Shown: piece after piece, positions 25,451 to 32,807 of the stretch
How positions within the stretch are numbered: the first letter of the stretch is position 1
Layout of the letters: every line of letters begins with the position of its first letter
From: Sphingobacterium pedocola
Lineage (GTDB): Bacteria; Bacteroidota; Bacteroidia; Sphingobacteriales; Sphingobacteriaceae
Assembly: GCF_015209965.1 (NCBI RefSeq)
Contig: NZ_MU158689.1
Span: forward strand, 62,001 to 126,000
Length of the DNA stretch: 64,000 nt
Reading direction: 5' to 3'
The notes under the pieces: generated by a model
The model's input: the letters and a program-made list of their open reading frames with translations, nothing else
Told to the model about the DNA's origin: nothing
The model's database searches: none
Translations under genes and position numbers: made by a program

Positions 25451-26335
25451 ATGAAAAGACATAATGTATTAAACAAGATGAACGTACTTCGGTTATTATT
25501 TTTTGTACTATTTCTTGCCGGTCACCGTAACGTTGATGCCCAAGAAAAATTCTCCTTTGCATTCCTTACCGACATGCATGTAAACGCCAATCCCAAGACC
25601 CGGAGTTTAGACGGCTTGAAACAGGCGTTGAGGTCCGCAGCCGCTTCGGGTGCCGATTTCATCATCTCCGGCGGTGACAATGTGGATGTGGATGGCATGA
25701 AAGCCGACCGCAAAGAGCAAGCGATCAAACTCTACACGGATTATAAGGCCGTCATCGACGCTTCCCCAGTCCCGTGGCACCTCACCATTGGTAACCACGA
25801 TCGGTATTGGCATGATGAGCCAAGTGCGCCGCATGGGGCAGGTTTGTTCAGTTCGTTTTTCGGAGATACGTATTACACATTCGATCACAAAGGATGGCGT
25901 TTCATTGTCCTCAATAGCACGGAAATATGCGACGGGAAATATTGCGTGAGCGAGCAGCAGCACCAGTGGTTGGTGGAAGTGCTGGCAAATACTCCTGATA
26001 CACAACCTATCGTCGTATCCACGCATGTTCCGTTTCTTTCGCTCTACTATCCCGTGCTGGAAGGTAAATATACTGATGCGGATACCTTTACGAACCAAAA
26101 GGAGATATTTGACCTATTTGCGGGGCACAACTTGAAGCTTGTACTCCAGGGGCACCAGCACCTGTATGAAGAGATCAAGGTGAAAGGCGTGCAATTTATC
26201 ACGGCCGGAGCCGTATCCGCCAACTGGTGGGGTGGAGAATTTCACGGCACGGAAGAGGGGTACCTCTTAGTGCATGCTGATGGGGATGATTTTACGTGGG
26301 AATATATGGATTATGGTTGGGAAGTGGCAAAATGA
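25451..26335 (+). CDS. Secreted calcineurin-like metallophosphoesterase
   Basis: 294 residues with a signal peptide ending near VDAQ. The five metallophosphoesterase blocks are all present: FLTDMHVN (DxH), ISGGDN (GDx), LTIGNHD (GNHD), VSTHVPF (H) and LQGHQH (GHxH). Binuclear metal centres of this kind hydrolyse phosphomonoesters or diesters in the periplasm or at the surface. The next gene, an endonuclease/exonuclease/phosphatase-family protein, starts within the stop codon (ATGA), so the two enzymes are translationally coupled and probably act on one phosphorylated substrate (inference). Confidence 0.92.
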   Translation: MKRHNVLNKMNVLRLLFFVLFLAGHRNVDAQEKFSFAFLTDMHVNANPKTRSLDGLKQALRSAAASGADFIISGGDNVDVDGMKADRKEQAIKLYTDYKAVIDASPVPWHLTIGNHDRYWHDEPSAPHGAGLFSSFFGDTYYTFDHKGWRFIVLNSTEICDGKYCVSEQQHQWLVEVLANTPDTQPIVVSTHVPFLSLYYPVLEGKYTDADTFTNQKEIFDLFAGHNLKLVLQGHQHLYEEIKVKGVQFITAGAVSANWWGGEFHGTEEGYLLVHADGDDFTWEYMDYGWEVAK

Positions 26336-27225
26336 TACAGATGATTTTACCAATGATAACCAAGTGCTTATTGGCCGTCCTGTTTATATCGGCGTTCCAC
26401 ATTGAGTCGGTTGCACAACAGATCAACGTGATGACGTTTAATATTTGGCATGGTGGCAAGGAAACCGGTGAAGAGGAAGGGCCCCAGCGCGTCGTGGATA
26501 TCATCCGTGATTCGGGTGCGGATATTGTGGCCATGCAGGAAACCTATGGTTCCGGGCCAAGGATCGCCGACGCACTGGGATATCACTTTTATTTGCGGAG
26601 CACCAACCTGTCCATTATGAGCCGCTACCCGATTGTGGATACGCTGGAAGCATACGAGCCATTTAACAGCGGAGCCGTCACGATCGATGTCGACGGTCAA
26701 CATATTGTCGTGGCCAGCAATTGGCTCAATTATCCCTTCGACTACTGGGCAATGCTGGAAAAAGGGCAGCCGATCGACTCGGCGGAATGGCGACAGCAGT
26801 TTCAGGGCGAAAAAAATGCCGGTATCCTGCGCGGGATCCTCAAGGTATTGAGTCCCGCCATCAAAAATTCGAACGATATACCCGTTATCATCTGCGGGGA
26901 TTTCAACACCGGTTCGCATCTCGACTGGATGCCCGAAACCCGGCACCTCAATGGAGGTTATGTCATGCCGTTTCCAGCTACCCTGTTGATGGAGCGCTGG
27001 GGTTTTATTGATTCTTTCCGTAAAATACATCCCGATCCACTGGTCACGCGCGGAATTACCTGGAGCCCAGTCTTGCCAAAAGCTTTTCAGGACCGTATCG
27101 ACTACATATTTTACCAAGGGAATATTCTCAAAGCCATCGATTCCAAAACCATTGATACGCATCCGGTCAAATACCCCTCTGACCATGCTGCTGTAATGAC
27201 TACTTTTAAAATCCAAACACCATGA
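26332..27225 (+). CDS. Secreted endonuclease/exonuclease/phosphatase-family hydrolase
   Basis: 297 residues from the ATG at 26332, which overlaps the TGA of the metallophosphoesterase gene (ATGA); an earlier ATG at 26296 lies within that gene. A signal peptide ends near ESVAQQ. EEP-fold motifs are VMTFNIWHGG, IVAMQETYG (metal-binding Glu), IICGDFNTGSHLDW, RIDYIFYQG and SDHAAVMTTF (catalytic Asp-His). Relatives act on phosphodiesters, sphingomyelin, inositol phosphates or DNA; which applies here cannot be decided. The stop overlaps the ATG of a lipoprotein gene at 27222, making a three-gene coupled set. Confidence 0.9.
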   Translation: MIQMILPMITKCLLAVLFISAFHIESVAQQINVMTFNIWHGGKETGEEEGPQRVVDIIRDSGADIVAMQETYGSGPRIADALGYHFYLRSTNLSIMSRYPIVDTLEAYEPFNSGAVTIDVDGQHIVVASNWLNYPFDYWAMLEKGQPIDSAEWRQQFQGEKNAGILRGILKVLSPAIKNSNDIPVIICGDFNTGSHLDWMPETRHLNGGYVMPFPATLLMERWGFIDSFRKIHPDPLVTRGITWSPVLPKAFQDRIDYIFYQGNILKAIDSKTIDTHPVKYPSDHAAVMTTFKIQTP

Positions 27226-27766
27226 AATTGAATAGACCTACACTGATGATGTATGCCATACTGATTGCTTTAGTTGGTATTTCGTGTCAATCCGCCAGCC
27301 ACCGACAATCTAGCAAAGCAGATATTCTACTAATGAAAACTCAAAAAAAAGTAAACAAAATTTATTAAGGGTATATTCTGCCGGTGATATACTTACTGAT
27401 CATGAGGGAACAGAATACTACAGTATTAACATTGGGCAGCCAGGAAATGGAGTGTTTCAGGCTACAACTATGATTGGGGGAAGTGGTCCACCGCTAATAG
27501 GAAACGGTTGGTTATTGCAGGGAGCTATTCCTGAGTCTACTACTGAACAAACTGTCACTATTGGAGCAATTACTAGTATTCATAATGGAGTTCAAGTCTT
27601 TGATTATATATTTTCAGGTAAACTTGGTTTAGCCATTAATGTAGATGGAGTATATTTTGAATTAGATTATAGAATTACTGTAATATCCTTTTTCAACAAA
27701 TTCAATACGCAAGCCCAGCTATCTAGTTCGGAAATGAGTCAAATAACTACTTATACGGTACTTTAA
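27222..27766 (+). pseudogene. Frameshifted lipoprotein gene with an A8 tract
   Basis: The ATG at 27222 overlaps the upstream stop. The first frame encodes MKLNRPTLMMYAILIALVG then ISCQS, a lipoprotein signal with lipobox GISC (Cys22), and stops at 27368 after a run of eight A (27343-27350). In the adjacent phase a long open stretch (SKQNLLRVYSAGDILTDHEGTEYY... to YTVL) continues to 27766. One extra A would join both into a single ~181-residue lipoprotein. I do not recognise the mature domain, which is Gly/Ile/Thr-rich and beta-like. It may be a true frameshift, a slippage-controlled gene or an indel error in the sequence. Confidence 0.5.
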
Positions 27767-27789
27767 TAATGAGTGCCGAATTCGAATAA

Positions 27790-28024
27790 CTGAGATTTAA
27801 AGCCTTCGCCCTGTTGCCCTGGGACGAAAAACTACCTCTTCGCAGGAAGCCATAAAGCAGCACAGCGGGCAGCCATGATCTACTCGTTCTTTGCTATCTG
27901 CAAAAAGCATGAGGTAAACCTTTTCGAGTGGTTAAAGCATACGTTGGAAAACATTATGTCAATAATCCATAAAAACTTAAAGGATCTTTATCCTCAGAAT
28001 TTCAAAAAATCAGCGGACCTGTAG
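27790..28024 (+). pseudogene. C-terminal remnant of an IS66-family transposase
   Basis: From about 27829 the frame reads NYLFAGSHKAAQRAAM, then YSFFAICKKHEVNLFEWLKH and LKDLYPQNFKKSADL before a TAG at 28022. This is the conserved IS66 transposase tail (NYLFAGSHxAAQRAA...VNPYEWL). Just upstream, RPVALGRK is present but in a different phase, so one A is missing in CGAAAAAC, and the stretch before that is further degraded. Only about 80 residues of a ~500-residue enzyme remain. No second IS66 end was recognised with confidence. Confidence 0.75.
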
Positions 28025-28390
28025 TTCATAGGCCGGATACACATGTGGAAGGAAAAGGTAATGTGGGATAAAAAGCAAAGCGGTAAGTGATATTCCACTT
28101 TTAAGTTGTAATTCCACTCTTATTCTGACTTGCAGTACGTACAACATTTTGTTTAGCATCTAAAAATGCTCACTGTAAAAGCGAAAAATAAGTATAATTG
28201 CTTTTACAAAAAGCAATTATGGAAAGTCTACTACTAGAAATTCAATCGAAAATAGTCTGAATGACAAAGCAATTTCTTTTATGGGAAGATAAATTAATGA
28301 AAAGTTTCACTGCTGGAAATATAAATATGTAAAAATTTTAGTTTTAAGAGGGAAAGTGTTAATGTTTTTTTTATTTACGGGATTTAGCGC
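28025..28390. other. Intergenic stretch after the IS66 remnant
   Basis: No gene recognised in about 365 AT-rich bases. A 23-base sequence at 28094-28116 recurs at 50370-50392 with two mismatches, possibly the end of a mobile element. CGAGCATTTACT at 28390 begins a short repeat shared with 17579. Confidence 0.45.
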
Positions 28391-28432
28391 GAGCATTTAC
28401 TACGTAGCTCACTGCGTTCGATAACCACGCAG

Positions 28433-28765
28433 GTGACACCGAATTTGTGGACCAGACTCTTTTTGGGGGGAACGCTGGTGCAGGTATTTGATTTCTTTAG
28501 GGCACTTAGGCATTCCTTTGCAAAAGCTGCTTTCATGATGTTCATGGTCAGCGAGGTACATCCGTTTGTGGATGGAAACTGTAGGTTGGCAAGGGTCATG
28601 ATGAATGCGGAACTGGTCAGCGAGGAGCAGAGCAAGATTATTATTCCTGCAGTTTTTCGGAAAGATTACCTTGGTGCGCTCCGACAATTGACACGTAGAC
28701 AGGAACCTGACACCTTTATCAGGATGCTTCAGCGAGCGCAACTGTTTAGCGCAACGATCAAATAG
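28433..28765 (+). pseudogene. Degraded Fic-domain protein fragment
   Basis: About 110 residues containing FAKAAFMMFMVSEVHPFVDGNCRLAR. Fic AMP-transferases carry HPFxxGNGR; here the last glycine is a cysteine (GNCR), which should disturb the phosphate-binding anion hole. The stretch RVMMNAELVSEEQSKIIIPAVFRKDYLGALRQLTR and a helix ending LFSATIK follow, as in larger Fic proteins, then a stop. The N-terminal domain (~250 residues) is missing, replaced at the left edge by the short repeat at 28391. The C-terminal winged helix is also missing. Almost certainly a relic. It is convergent with hipT, whose stop is 16 bases away. Confidence 0.72.
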
Positions 28766-28780
28766 CACGAATATCTTTAA

Positions 28781-29785
28781 TTAAGCATTCAAATAATTTC
28801 TTTTTGTATTGTACATAAGCAAATACCCCCGTTTGTTTGGCTCGCTTAGAAAGGAATGGTTTACTAATGTTTCAACCGACCGTTTCTTTTCAGAGAACGG
28901 GATAAGCAATTTATCTATTCGGCTTTCCTTTATTCCGATCCTCCGGCCAAATTCTTTAAAATCAGTTTTTGAAGGATGGTTGTTTTTCCGGTAATCGCTG
29001 CTCTTGAAATTGTCGGCAAATAGCCCTTTATCCAGAGCAAAATCTGTGTCATCAACATGCAGCTTTGTATTGATCAGATCATAAGCGGGGCTTAGTAAAT
29101 AATCTCCATGGACCGATTCCAATAACGAAAAGTTCTTTAAGTGCGCGTCGCCATTTGAAAGCAGATAGTTGAATACGACAAGAGAAAAAAATTTCTCCAT
29201 TTCCACCCGCCACGCCGGCACATATTGTTGTATTAATTGTGCTATTCCCTCATAACTGTAGTTGTATTTGAAATCGGGTCCGGCGTTGTCCCTTGTTTTT
29301 CCAGCCAAGGTAGCGAAATCTTCCTTCCCCCATTTTCCGCCATCTTTCCTTACATCAAATCGCTTGGTAATATAGGCAGGTGTCCCGTCTTTGAAGAATA
29401 TCAAGGCGTTTTCCGCTGTGGGGATAGCATATACTTGTCGGGCGATCTGCATGGTTAGATGTTCGTTGGCCGGAACCTGGTCTACTTTTTTTAAGTCCCG
29501 TGGGATAGGTTTTAGGATATATGTTCCCTGTTCGCCGTCAGTTGTCAGGCGTAACTGATTTTTTTCCAGTCGTAAACTTAGCTTTTCCTGAACACCTGAG
29601 ATCGAGATCCGTTTGCGGTTTTCCATAAAAAGTGCTGCCACGTCCTCGTTTTGTTGTGGTGGATCGTATGGAAGTATATGGTTTACTTTCTTACCATCAA
29701 ATACGTTGCGTATGCAGCCGGGAGAATACGTGCTAAATCCTTCGGCTAATGTCCCTGGGCAATATTTCAATTCGTCCGGATTCAT
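28781..29785 (-). CDS. hipT: HipT-like Ser/Thr kinase toxin of a HipBST module
   Basis: 334 residues, the size of stand-alone HipT rather than of HipA (~440), because the N-terminal subdomain is encoded separately by the gene just upstream. It carries the Gly-rich loop ISISGVQEK with a Ser-Ile-Ser pair (S61, S63), the position of the autophosphorylated SIS motif of HipT. K92 in YILKP is the nucleotide lysine, SNGDAHLKN gives catalytic D213 and N218, and SPAYD gives metal-binding D236. HipA/HipT kinases phosphorylate aminoacyl-tRNA synthetases (GltX for HipA, TrpS for E. coli HipT). The start overlaps the stop of hipS (ATGA). All key residues are present, so it looks functional. A deleted second copy of its 3' end lies at 39664-39785. 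Confidence 0.88.
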   Translation of the reverse strand: MNPDELKYCPGTLAEGFSTYSPGCIRNVFDGKKVNHILPYDPPQQNEDVAALFMENRKRISISGVQEKLSLRLEKNQLRLTTDGEQGTYILKPIPRDLKKVDQVPANEHLTMQIARQVYAIPTAENALIFFKDGTPAYITKRFDVRKDGGKWGKEDFATLAGKTRDNAGPDFKYNYSYEGIAQLIQQYVPAWRVEMEKFFSLVVFNYLLSNGDAHLKNFSLLESVHGDYLLSPAYDLINTKLHVDDTDFALDKGLFADNFKSSDYRKNNHPSKTDFKEFGRRIGIKESRIDKLLIPFSEKKRSVETLVNHSFLSEPNKRGYLLMYNTKRNYLNA

Positions 29786-30105
29786 CTTATGGGTTTTACG
29801 GTTATTGCACCAATTGTATCATATTGAGCCGTAGCGATAAGCAATCCGAAATGGTCCTCTTCATCAATGCGCAGTAGTGTGCTTTGTAATTTGCGGTTTA
29901 CGCCTTCACTCAGCATATTAAAGAAAAATGGGAAGAGGTGGTCACTATGGTACTCCTTTTGTGTCTTGGGAAGCGTTAAACTTACAGCTCGGGCATTTTG
30001 ATCCTGATAGTAAAGGTCACTATAGGTAAAGACGTACGCTGTACGACTTTTCTCTACCAAAGTCCCTGCTAGGATCCCGTCGCGGTATATTTCCATCGCT
30101 CTCAT
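29782..30105 (-). CDS. hipS: HipS-like small antitoxin (HipA N-subdomain 1)
   Basis: 107 residues corresponding to the N-terminal subdomain of HipA: EIYRDGILAGTLVEKSRTAYVFTYSDLYYQDQNARAVSLTLPKTQKEY, then LFPFFFNMLSEGVNRKLQS and DHFGLLIATAQYDTIGAITV. In HipA this is fused to the kinase; as a separate protein it matches HipS, which in the E. coli three-gene system neutralises HipT while HipB only assists and represses. It starts directly after the hipB stop and its own stop overlaps the hipT start, giving the order hipB-hipS-hipT. An in-frame ATG at 30096 is an alternative start. No frameshift is needed to explain the split: both junctions are clean start/stop overlaps. Confidence 0.85.
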   Translation of the reverse strand: MRAMEIYRDGILAGTLVEKSRTAYVFTYSDLYYQDQNARAVSLTLPKTQKEYHSDHLFPFFFNMLSEGVNRKLQSTLLRIDEEDHFGLLIATAQYDTIGAITVKPIR

Positions 30106-30318
30106 TTATCTCCCGTTTTCTTTGACTTGCAAGACCATTTCCATGCCCAGGACATCTGCAAGCTTACTTAATACTTCCAAAGACGGATTACCCTGCCCAC
30201 GTTCCAATTTGTAAAGTGTATTGATGCTCACGTCTGCTATTTCAGCCAAACGGGGCTGCGTAATTCCGAGCTCTTTACGCCTATTTTTTATCAATGTTCC
30301 TATCTCTTTAGTTAACAT
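30106..30318 (-). CDS. hipB: HipB-like helix-turn-helix antitoxin/repressor
   Basis: 70 residues, an XRE-type helix-turn-helix protein: IGTLIKNRRKELGITQPRLAEIADVSINTLYKLERGQGNPSLEVLSKLADVLGM. It lacks the long C-terminal extension of E. coli HipB, as do many Bacteroidota members. First gene of the hipB-hipS-hipT operon. Direct copies of ATTATAATGTGATTT overlap its start codon (30317-30331) and lie 61 bases further upstream (30378-30392), so it very likely autoregulates. Confidence 0.88.
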   Translation of the reverse strand: MLTKEIGTLIKNRRKELGITQPRLAEIADVSINTLYKLERGQGNPSLEVLSKLADVLGMEMVLQVKENGR

Positions 30319-30446
30319 TATAATGTGATTTCTTGATCAAATTTAGGAAAAATATTTAGCTAATCGATGAAAATCGTATTATAATGTGATTTTTGTATTT
30401 TTTTTGGTCTTGCAAAATTAAGTTTACCTTAAAATCACACTTTGAT
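30317..30446 (-). promoter_or_regulatory. hipBST promoter and operator repeats
   Basis: Two exact copies of ATTATAATGTGATTT (30317-30331 and 30378-30392) and a diverged inverted copy (AAATCACACTTTGAT, 30432-30446) surround TAAATTTG, which on the minus strand (30338-30345) matches the TAnnTTTG -7 box. The first operator would cover the transcription start and the start codon of hipB. The spacing between the two exact copies, 61 bases, is about six helical turns, so looping or cooperative binding is possible. Confidence 0.65.
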
Positions 30447-30828
30447 AAGATTTGTGTATAATCTAGAATAATCTCGGATATTCCGCTATTCGCCGTATAT
30501 AGCAATGTAATCAATTCGTTCTGATCTGGAATATAAGCGGCTATATGTCATACATACTGTAATATTCTACCGGCGCCAACTTAAGGTCCTTGTACTCCGG
30601 ACCAAATATACAGATGTGCCTCCTTACTATAACTAATTTAGTTAAAAACTACCTTTTTGGATAGGTAGCATCCGAAGAGGTGCCGTGCTTGCTTTCTGCG
30701 AAATAATATTTCAGTATGCCCAACAATGTTCTCAGCTGAAATTTTCCCAATGCTTTATAAAAGCTTAAAAAAAAAACAAAATAGTCTTCGAGTTGGTTAA
30801 TCTAAAAAACTAATATACTCGAAATTCT
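30447..30828. other. Intergenic region, nothing recognised
   Basis: About 380 bases between the hipBST promoter region and the LOV kinase, facing away from both operons' coding regions. It must hold the kinase promoter, but no clear TAnnTTTG box was found close to 30829. Confidence 0.5.
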
Positions 30829-32340
30829 ATGCTAAATAGTAAGTATCTTGATGACCCGGAAATGACTAAGTTGATCTATGCGGCACTTGACGCAAGCTCG
30901 ACTGGTATTATTATTACTGACAACCGTCTTCCCGATAATCCGATTATTTATTACAATAGGTCGTTCGAGGAGATGACGGGATATCAATCCAAAGATATAA
31001 TTGGACACAACTGTCGGTTCCTGCAGGGGCAAGATCGCAACCAAGTTGCCCGGGAGAAGATCCGTGAAGCGATCAATGCTGGTCAAGGCATCACGATCCA
31101 GATCCGTAACTATACAAAAGCGAACGAACTGTTTTGGAATGAATTGTTTATATCGCCTATCCATAACGCCGAGGGAGAGGTGACGCACTTTATTGGCGTT
31201 CAGACCAATATAACGGCGAGAAAAAAGGTTGAAGAGGAATTGTTGTTTGAAAAGGAATCGGTCGAGCGCAAGATAGCGGAAAGGACGGAACATCTGCGGT
31301 TGAATGAAGAGTACATGAACAGTATTGTGGAAACAATACGGGAGAGCTTAGTCGTTTTAGATACAGAGCTGAAAGTACTTTCCGTGAACGAAGCGTTTTT
31401 GCAGACTTTTAAAGTGACCCGCACTGAGACTGCCGGTAAGACGCTCTACGAACTTGGAAATCGCCAATGGGACATTGACGATTTAAGAAAATTGTTGGAA
31501 GAAATACTTCCTTCAAATAACCCTGTACTTGGTTTTGAGGTGGAACATGATTTCCCCCACATTGGAAAAAAGATTATGTTGCTGAATGCATATCGGATAG
31601 AACTGGAAGGTGAATTTAAGGATCGGATATTATTGGCCATTGAAGATATTACCGATCGAAGGAAGATAGAAAAACGGAAAGATGATTTCTTATCGATAGC
31701 CAGTCACGAGCTTAAGACGCCGCTAACTGCATTAAAGGGATATATCCAACTTATAAAACGGTATATGCCGAAAGATAATGCTAATTTATCGGCCATTGTC
31801 GAAAAGTCCGATACGCAGGTGGAGCGTTTAAATAAGTTAATAGCAGAATTACTCGATGTCTCAAAAATTCAGTCGGGAAAGCTAGATATTCACCATGATA
31901 GATTTGATTTTGACAAGATGGTGCGCGATACGGTAGATCATCTGCAGATCAATAGTGACACACATAAAATTATCATTAATGGAAAAACTGATTCGTGGTT
32001 TGTTGGTGATGAGAGTCATTTGAGTCAGGTGGTCGGTAACCTGGTCTCCAATGCGATCAAATATTCTCCTGGGAAAGACCGTGTAGAAGTTTATCTCGCT
32101 GCGCTGAAAGACCATCTTAAATTTTCAGTAAAGGATTATGGTTTCGGTATAGATATTACAGACCAGAAGAAAGTATTTGATCGCTTTTATCGTGCTGACA
32201 GTATACAGAAGAAATTTTCTGGACTTGGTATAGGATTGTACATAAGTGAACAGATTGTATTGCAGCACGGCGGTACGCTGTGGGTCGACAGTGAAGTCGG
32301 AAAAGGGGCCGTATTTAGTTTTATTTTACCCACTACTTAA
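30829..32340 (+). CDS. LOV-domain blue-light sensor histidine kinase
   Basis: 503 residues, soluble. The N-terminal PAS (about 14-132) is a LOV domain: GHNCRFLQGQDRN matches the flavin-binding GxNCRFLQ signature with adduct-forming Cys62. NYTKANELFWNELFISP and HFIGVQTNIT supply the conserved Asn, Asn and Gln around the flavin ring. A coiled-coil-like helix and a second, divergent PAS (about 165-275) follow. HisKA has ASHELKTPL with His293. The HATPase has NLVSNAIKYSP, VKDYGFGI and GLGIGLYI. Blue light should form a Cys-FMN adduct and switch kinase activity. The receiver gene begins 6 bases after the stop. Confidence 0.92.
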   Translation: MLNSKYLDDPEMTKLIYAALDASSTGIIITDNRLPDNPIIYYNRSFEEMTGYQSKDIIGHNCRFLQGQDRNQVAREKIREAINAGQGITIQIRNYTKANELFWNELFISPIHNAEGEVTHFIGVQTNITARKKVEEELLFEKESVERKIAERTEHLRLNEEYMNSIVETIRESLVVLDTELKVLSVNEAFLQTFKVTRTETAGKTLYELGNRQWDIDDLRKLLEEILPSNNPVLGFEVEHDFPHIGKKIMLLNAYRIELEGEFKDRILLAIEDITDRRKIEKRKDDFLSIASHELKTPLTALKGYIQLIKRYMPKDNANLSAIVEKSDTQVERLNKLIAELLDVSKIQSGKLDIHHDRFDFDKMVRDTVDHLQINSDTHKIIINGKTDSWFVGDESHLSQVVGNLVSNAIKYSPGKDRVEVYLAALKDHLKFSVKDYGFGIDITDQKKVFDRFYRADSIQKKFSGLGIGLYISEQIVLQHGGTLWVDSEVGKGAVFSFILPTT

Positions 32341-32346
32341 AACGTT

Positions 32347-32709
32347 ATGATGAAAAAAAGTGTTTTTATTTGTGATGATGATGCCGGCATTACAGATATG
32401 TTGACAATAGTATTCGAACTGGCAGAAGTAGAAGTGGTGGTCGAGAATGATAGCGTAAGAGCATATGATGTCATCAAGCGCATGAAACCAGCGGTGATAG
32501 TTGTTGATCTGTGGATGCCTGTTGTGTCTGGGGATCTTTTAATCAAAAAACTTCGGGGTGACGAGGAATTAAGAGATACATATATTGTCTGCATGTCGGC
32601 TAGCAGGGATGGTCGGGAAGTTGCGACTGAAGCAGGTGCAGATATTTTTGTAGCTAAGCCGTTTGATCTTGACGAGATTATTGCAGTAGTAGAGGAAGGT
32701 TTTTTTTGA
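32347..32709 (+). CDS. Stand-alone receiver-domain response regulator (CheY-like)
   Basis: 120 residues, just a receiver domain with no output module. It has the acidic pocket ICDDDAG (D10-D12), phospho-acceptor D54 in VVDLWMP, the Ser/Thr switch position in CMSAS and the conserved Lys in AKPFDLDEI. With its start 6 bases after the LOV kinase stop, it is almost certainly that kinase's partner. Lacking an effector domain, it must act through protein contacts or as a phosphorelay intermediate; the target is unknown. The next gene, SusC, begins about 100 bases downstream with its own candidate promoter. Confidence 0.92.
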   Translation: MMKKSVFICDDDAGITDMLTIVFELAEVEVVVENDSVRAYDVIKRMKPAVIVVDLWMPVVSGDLLIKKLRGDEELRDTYIVCMSASRDGREVATEAGADIFVAKPFDLDEIIAVVEEGFF

Positions 32710-32775
32710 TCGTAGAATGAGACGAATGTAGCTTTTTTTGAGATGATATGTATCTCTTTGGTTTTTGATACCCAT

Positions 32776-32783
32776 TATATTTG
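32776..32783 (+). promoter_or_regulatory. Candidate -7 box TATATTTG before susC
   Basis: TATATTTG lies 25 bases before the SusC start at 32808, an exact TAnnTTTG match. TTTG at 32757-32760 is a possible -33 element, but the 15-base gap is shorter than the usual 19-21. Confidence 0.4.
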
Positions 32784-32807
32784 TGGTATATAAACCTTTA
32801 GATTCTT

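Noticed and set aside
26368..27216. 282-codon minus-strand open frame
   Set aside because: It lies antisense to the EEP-family hydrolase, which has all its catalytic motifs.
29782..30105. HipS and HipT as a single hipA broken by a frameshift
   Set aside because: Both genes have proper starts, the overlap is a clean ATGA, and the gene sizes match known hipS and hipT. A split by error would not create these features.
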